A stretch of 6,526 bases of DNA from Eubacterium sp. AM49-13BH (GTDB lineage Bacteria > Bacillota > Clostridia > Lachnospirales > Lachnospiraceae). Made by a program: the position numbers and the translations under genes. A model generated the notes under the pieces. The model was not told where the DNA came from, ran no database searches, and saw nothing but the letters and a program-made list of their open reading frames with translations. How positions within the stretch are numbered: the first letter of the stretch is position 1; the number at the start of each line of letters is the position of its first letter. Shown here in pieces: positions 6,463 to 6,526 of the stretch. The stretch is taken from contig NZ_QSEK01000056.1 of NCBI RefSeq assembly GCF_003464165.1, forward strand, positions 1 to 6,526, written 5' to 3'.

Positions 6463-6494
6463 ACCATATTCTGATTATAATGCAGGATAGTGGT
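6463..6494 (+). terminator. Possible terminator hairpin after citrate synthase
   Basis: ACCATATTCTG (6463-6473) pairs with CAGGATAGTGGT (6483-6494) in an 11-bp stem with one T-G wobble and one bulged G at 6490, around a 9-nt loop. A T-rich stretch (TATTTTGTATATTTT, 6497-6511) follows two bases later. It begins 7 bp after the stop codon. The U-run is interrupted and the stem is AT-rich, so termination may be weak. The loop also contains a TATAAT (6476-6481), which I treat as coincidental. Confidence 0.4.
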
Positions 6495-6510
6495 AGTATT
6501 TTGTATATTT

Positions 6511-6519
6511 TGCTATAAT
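6511..6519 (+). promoter_or_regulatory. Extended -10 promoter element for a gene beyond the window
   Basis: TGCTATAAT at 6511-6519 is a perfect extended -10 (TGn plus TATAAT). The -35 position at 17-bp spacing (6491-6496, TGGTAG) is poor, which an extended -10 can tolerate. Transcription would begin near or just past the window end, so the downstream gene cannot be seen. Confidence 0.4.
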
Positions 6520-6526
6520 AAAAAAA

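Noticed and set aside
6436..6481. TTGACA at 6436-6441 paired with TATAAT at 6476-6481
   Set aside because: The spacing is 34 bp, twice the usual distance, and TTGACA lies inside the last codons of citrate synthase.

Overview
The window looks like chromosomal DNA of an AT-rich, low-GC Gram-positive gut bacterium of the Lachnospiraceae. This is inferred from A/T-rich codon use, strong AGGAGG-type ribosome binding sites, the style of the citrate synthase, and a beta-glucuronidase that, from memory, closely resembles the Lachnospira (formerly Eubacterium) eligens enzyme. No database was searched, so the species is a suggestion only.

Layout: all four convincing genes are on the + strand, in two transcription units. 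Positions 1-200 are a non-coding upstream region with a candidate promoter, a 12-bp tandem repeat and a near-perfect 19-bp palindrome. Unit 1 (201-3471) is a GPH-family sugar:cation symporter followed after 34 bp by a GH2 beta-glucuronidase. It ends in a clear stem-loop terminator at 3496-3533. Unit 2 starts after a roughly 170-bp AT-rich gap and holds a MATE-family efflux transporter (best start 3703), then, 35 bp later, a citrate synthase (best start 5103 or 5109). The final 70 bp hold a probable terminator-like hairpin and an extended -10 promoter element that probably belongs to a gene beyond the window.

How the genes work together: unit 1 is a compact glucuronide-use module. The symporter would import beta-glucuronides and the cytoplasmic glucuronidase would release glucuronic acid plus the aglycone. 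In the gut, enzymes of this type reactivate host-conjugated drugs, hormones and bile products. The glucuronate catabolic genes (isomerase, oxidoreductase, dehydratase) and a dedicated regulator are not in the window. Unit 2 pairs a drug/metabolite exporter with the entry enzyme of the TCA or glutamate-forming branch. The pairing may be only positional.

I see no rRNA, tRNA, CRISPR array, insertion sequence, phage gene or attachment site. The region looks like ordinary metabolic chromosome. The points most worth following are the regulatory architecture upstream of the symporter and the Met/Gly-rich insert in the glucuronidase. I did not find evidence for an undescribed system.
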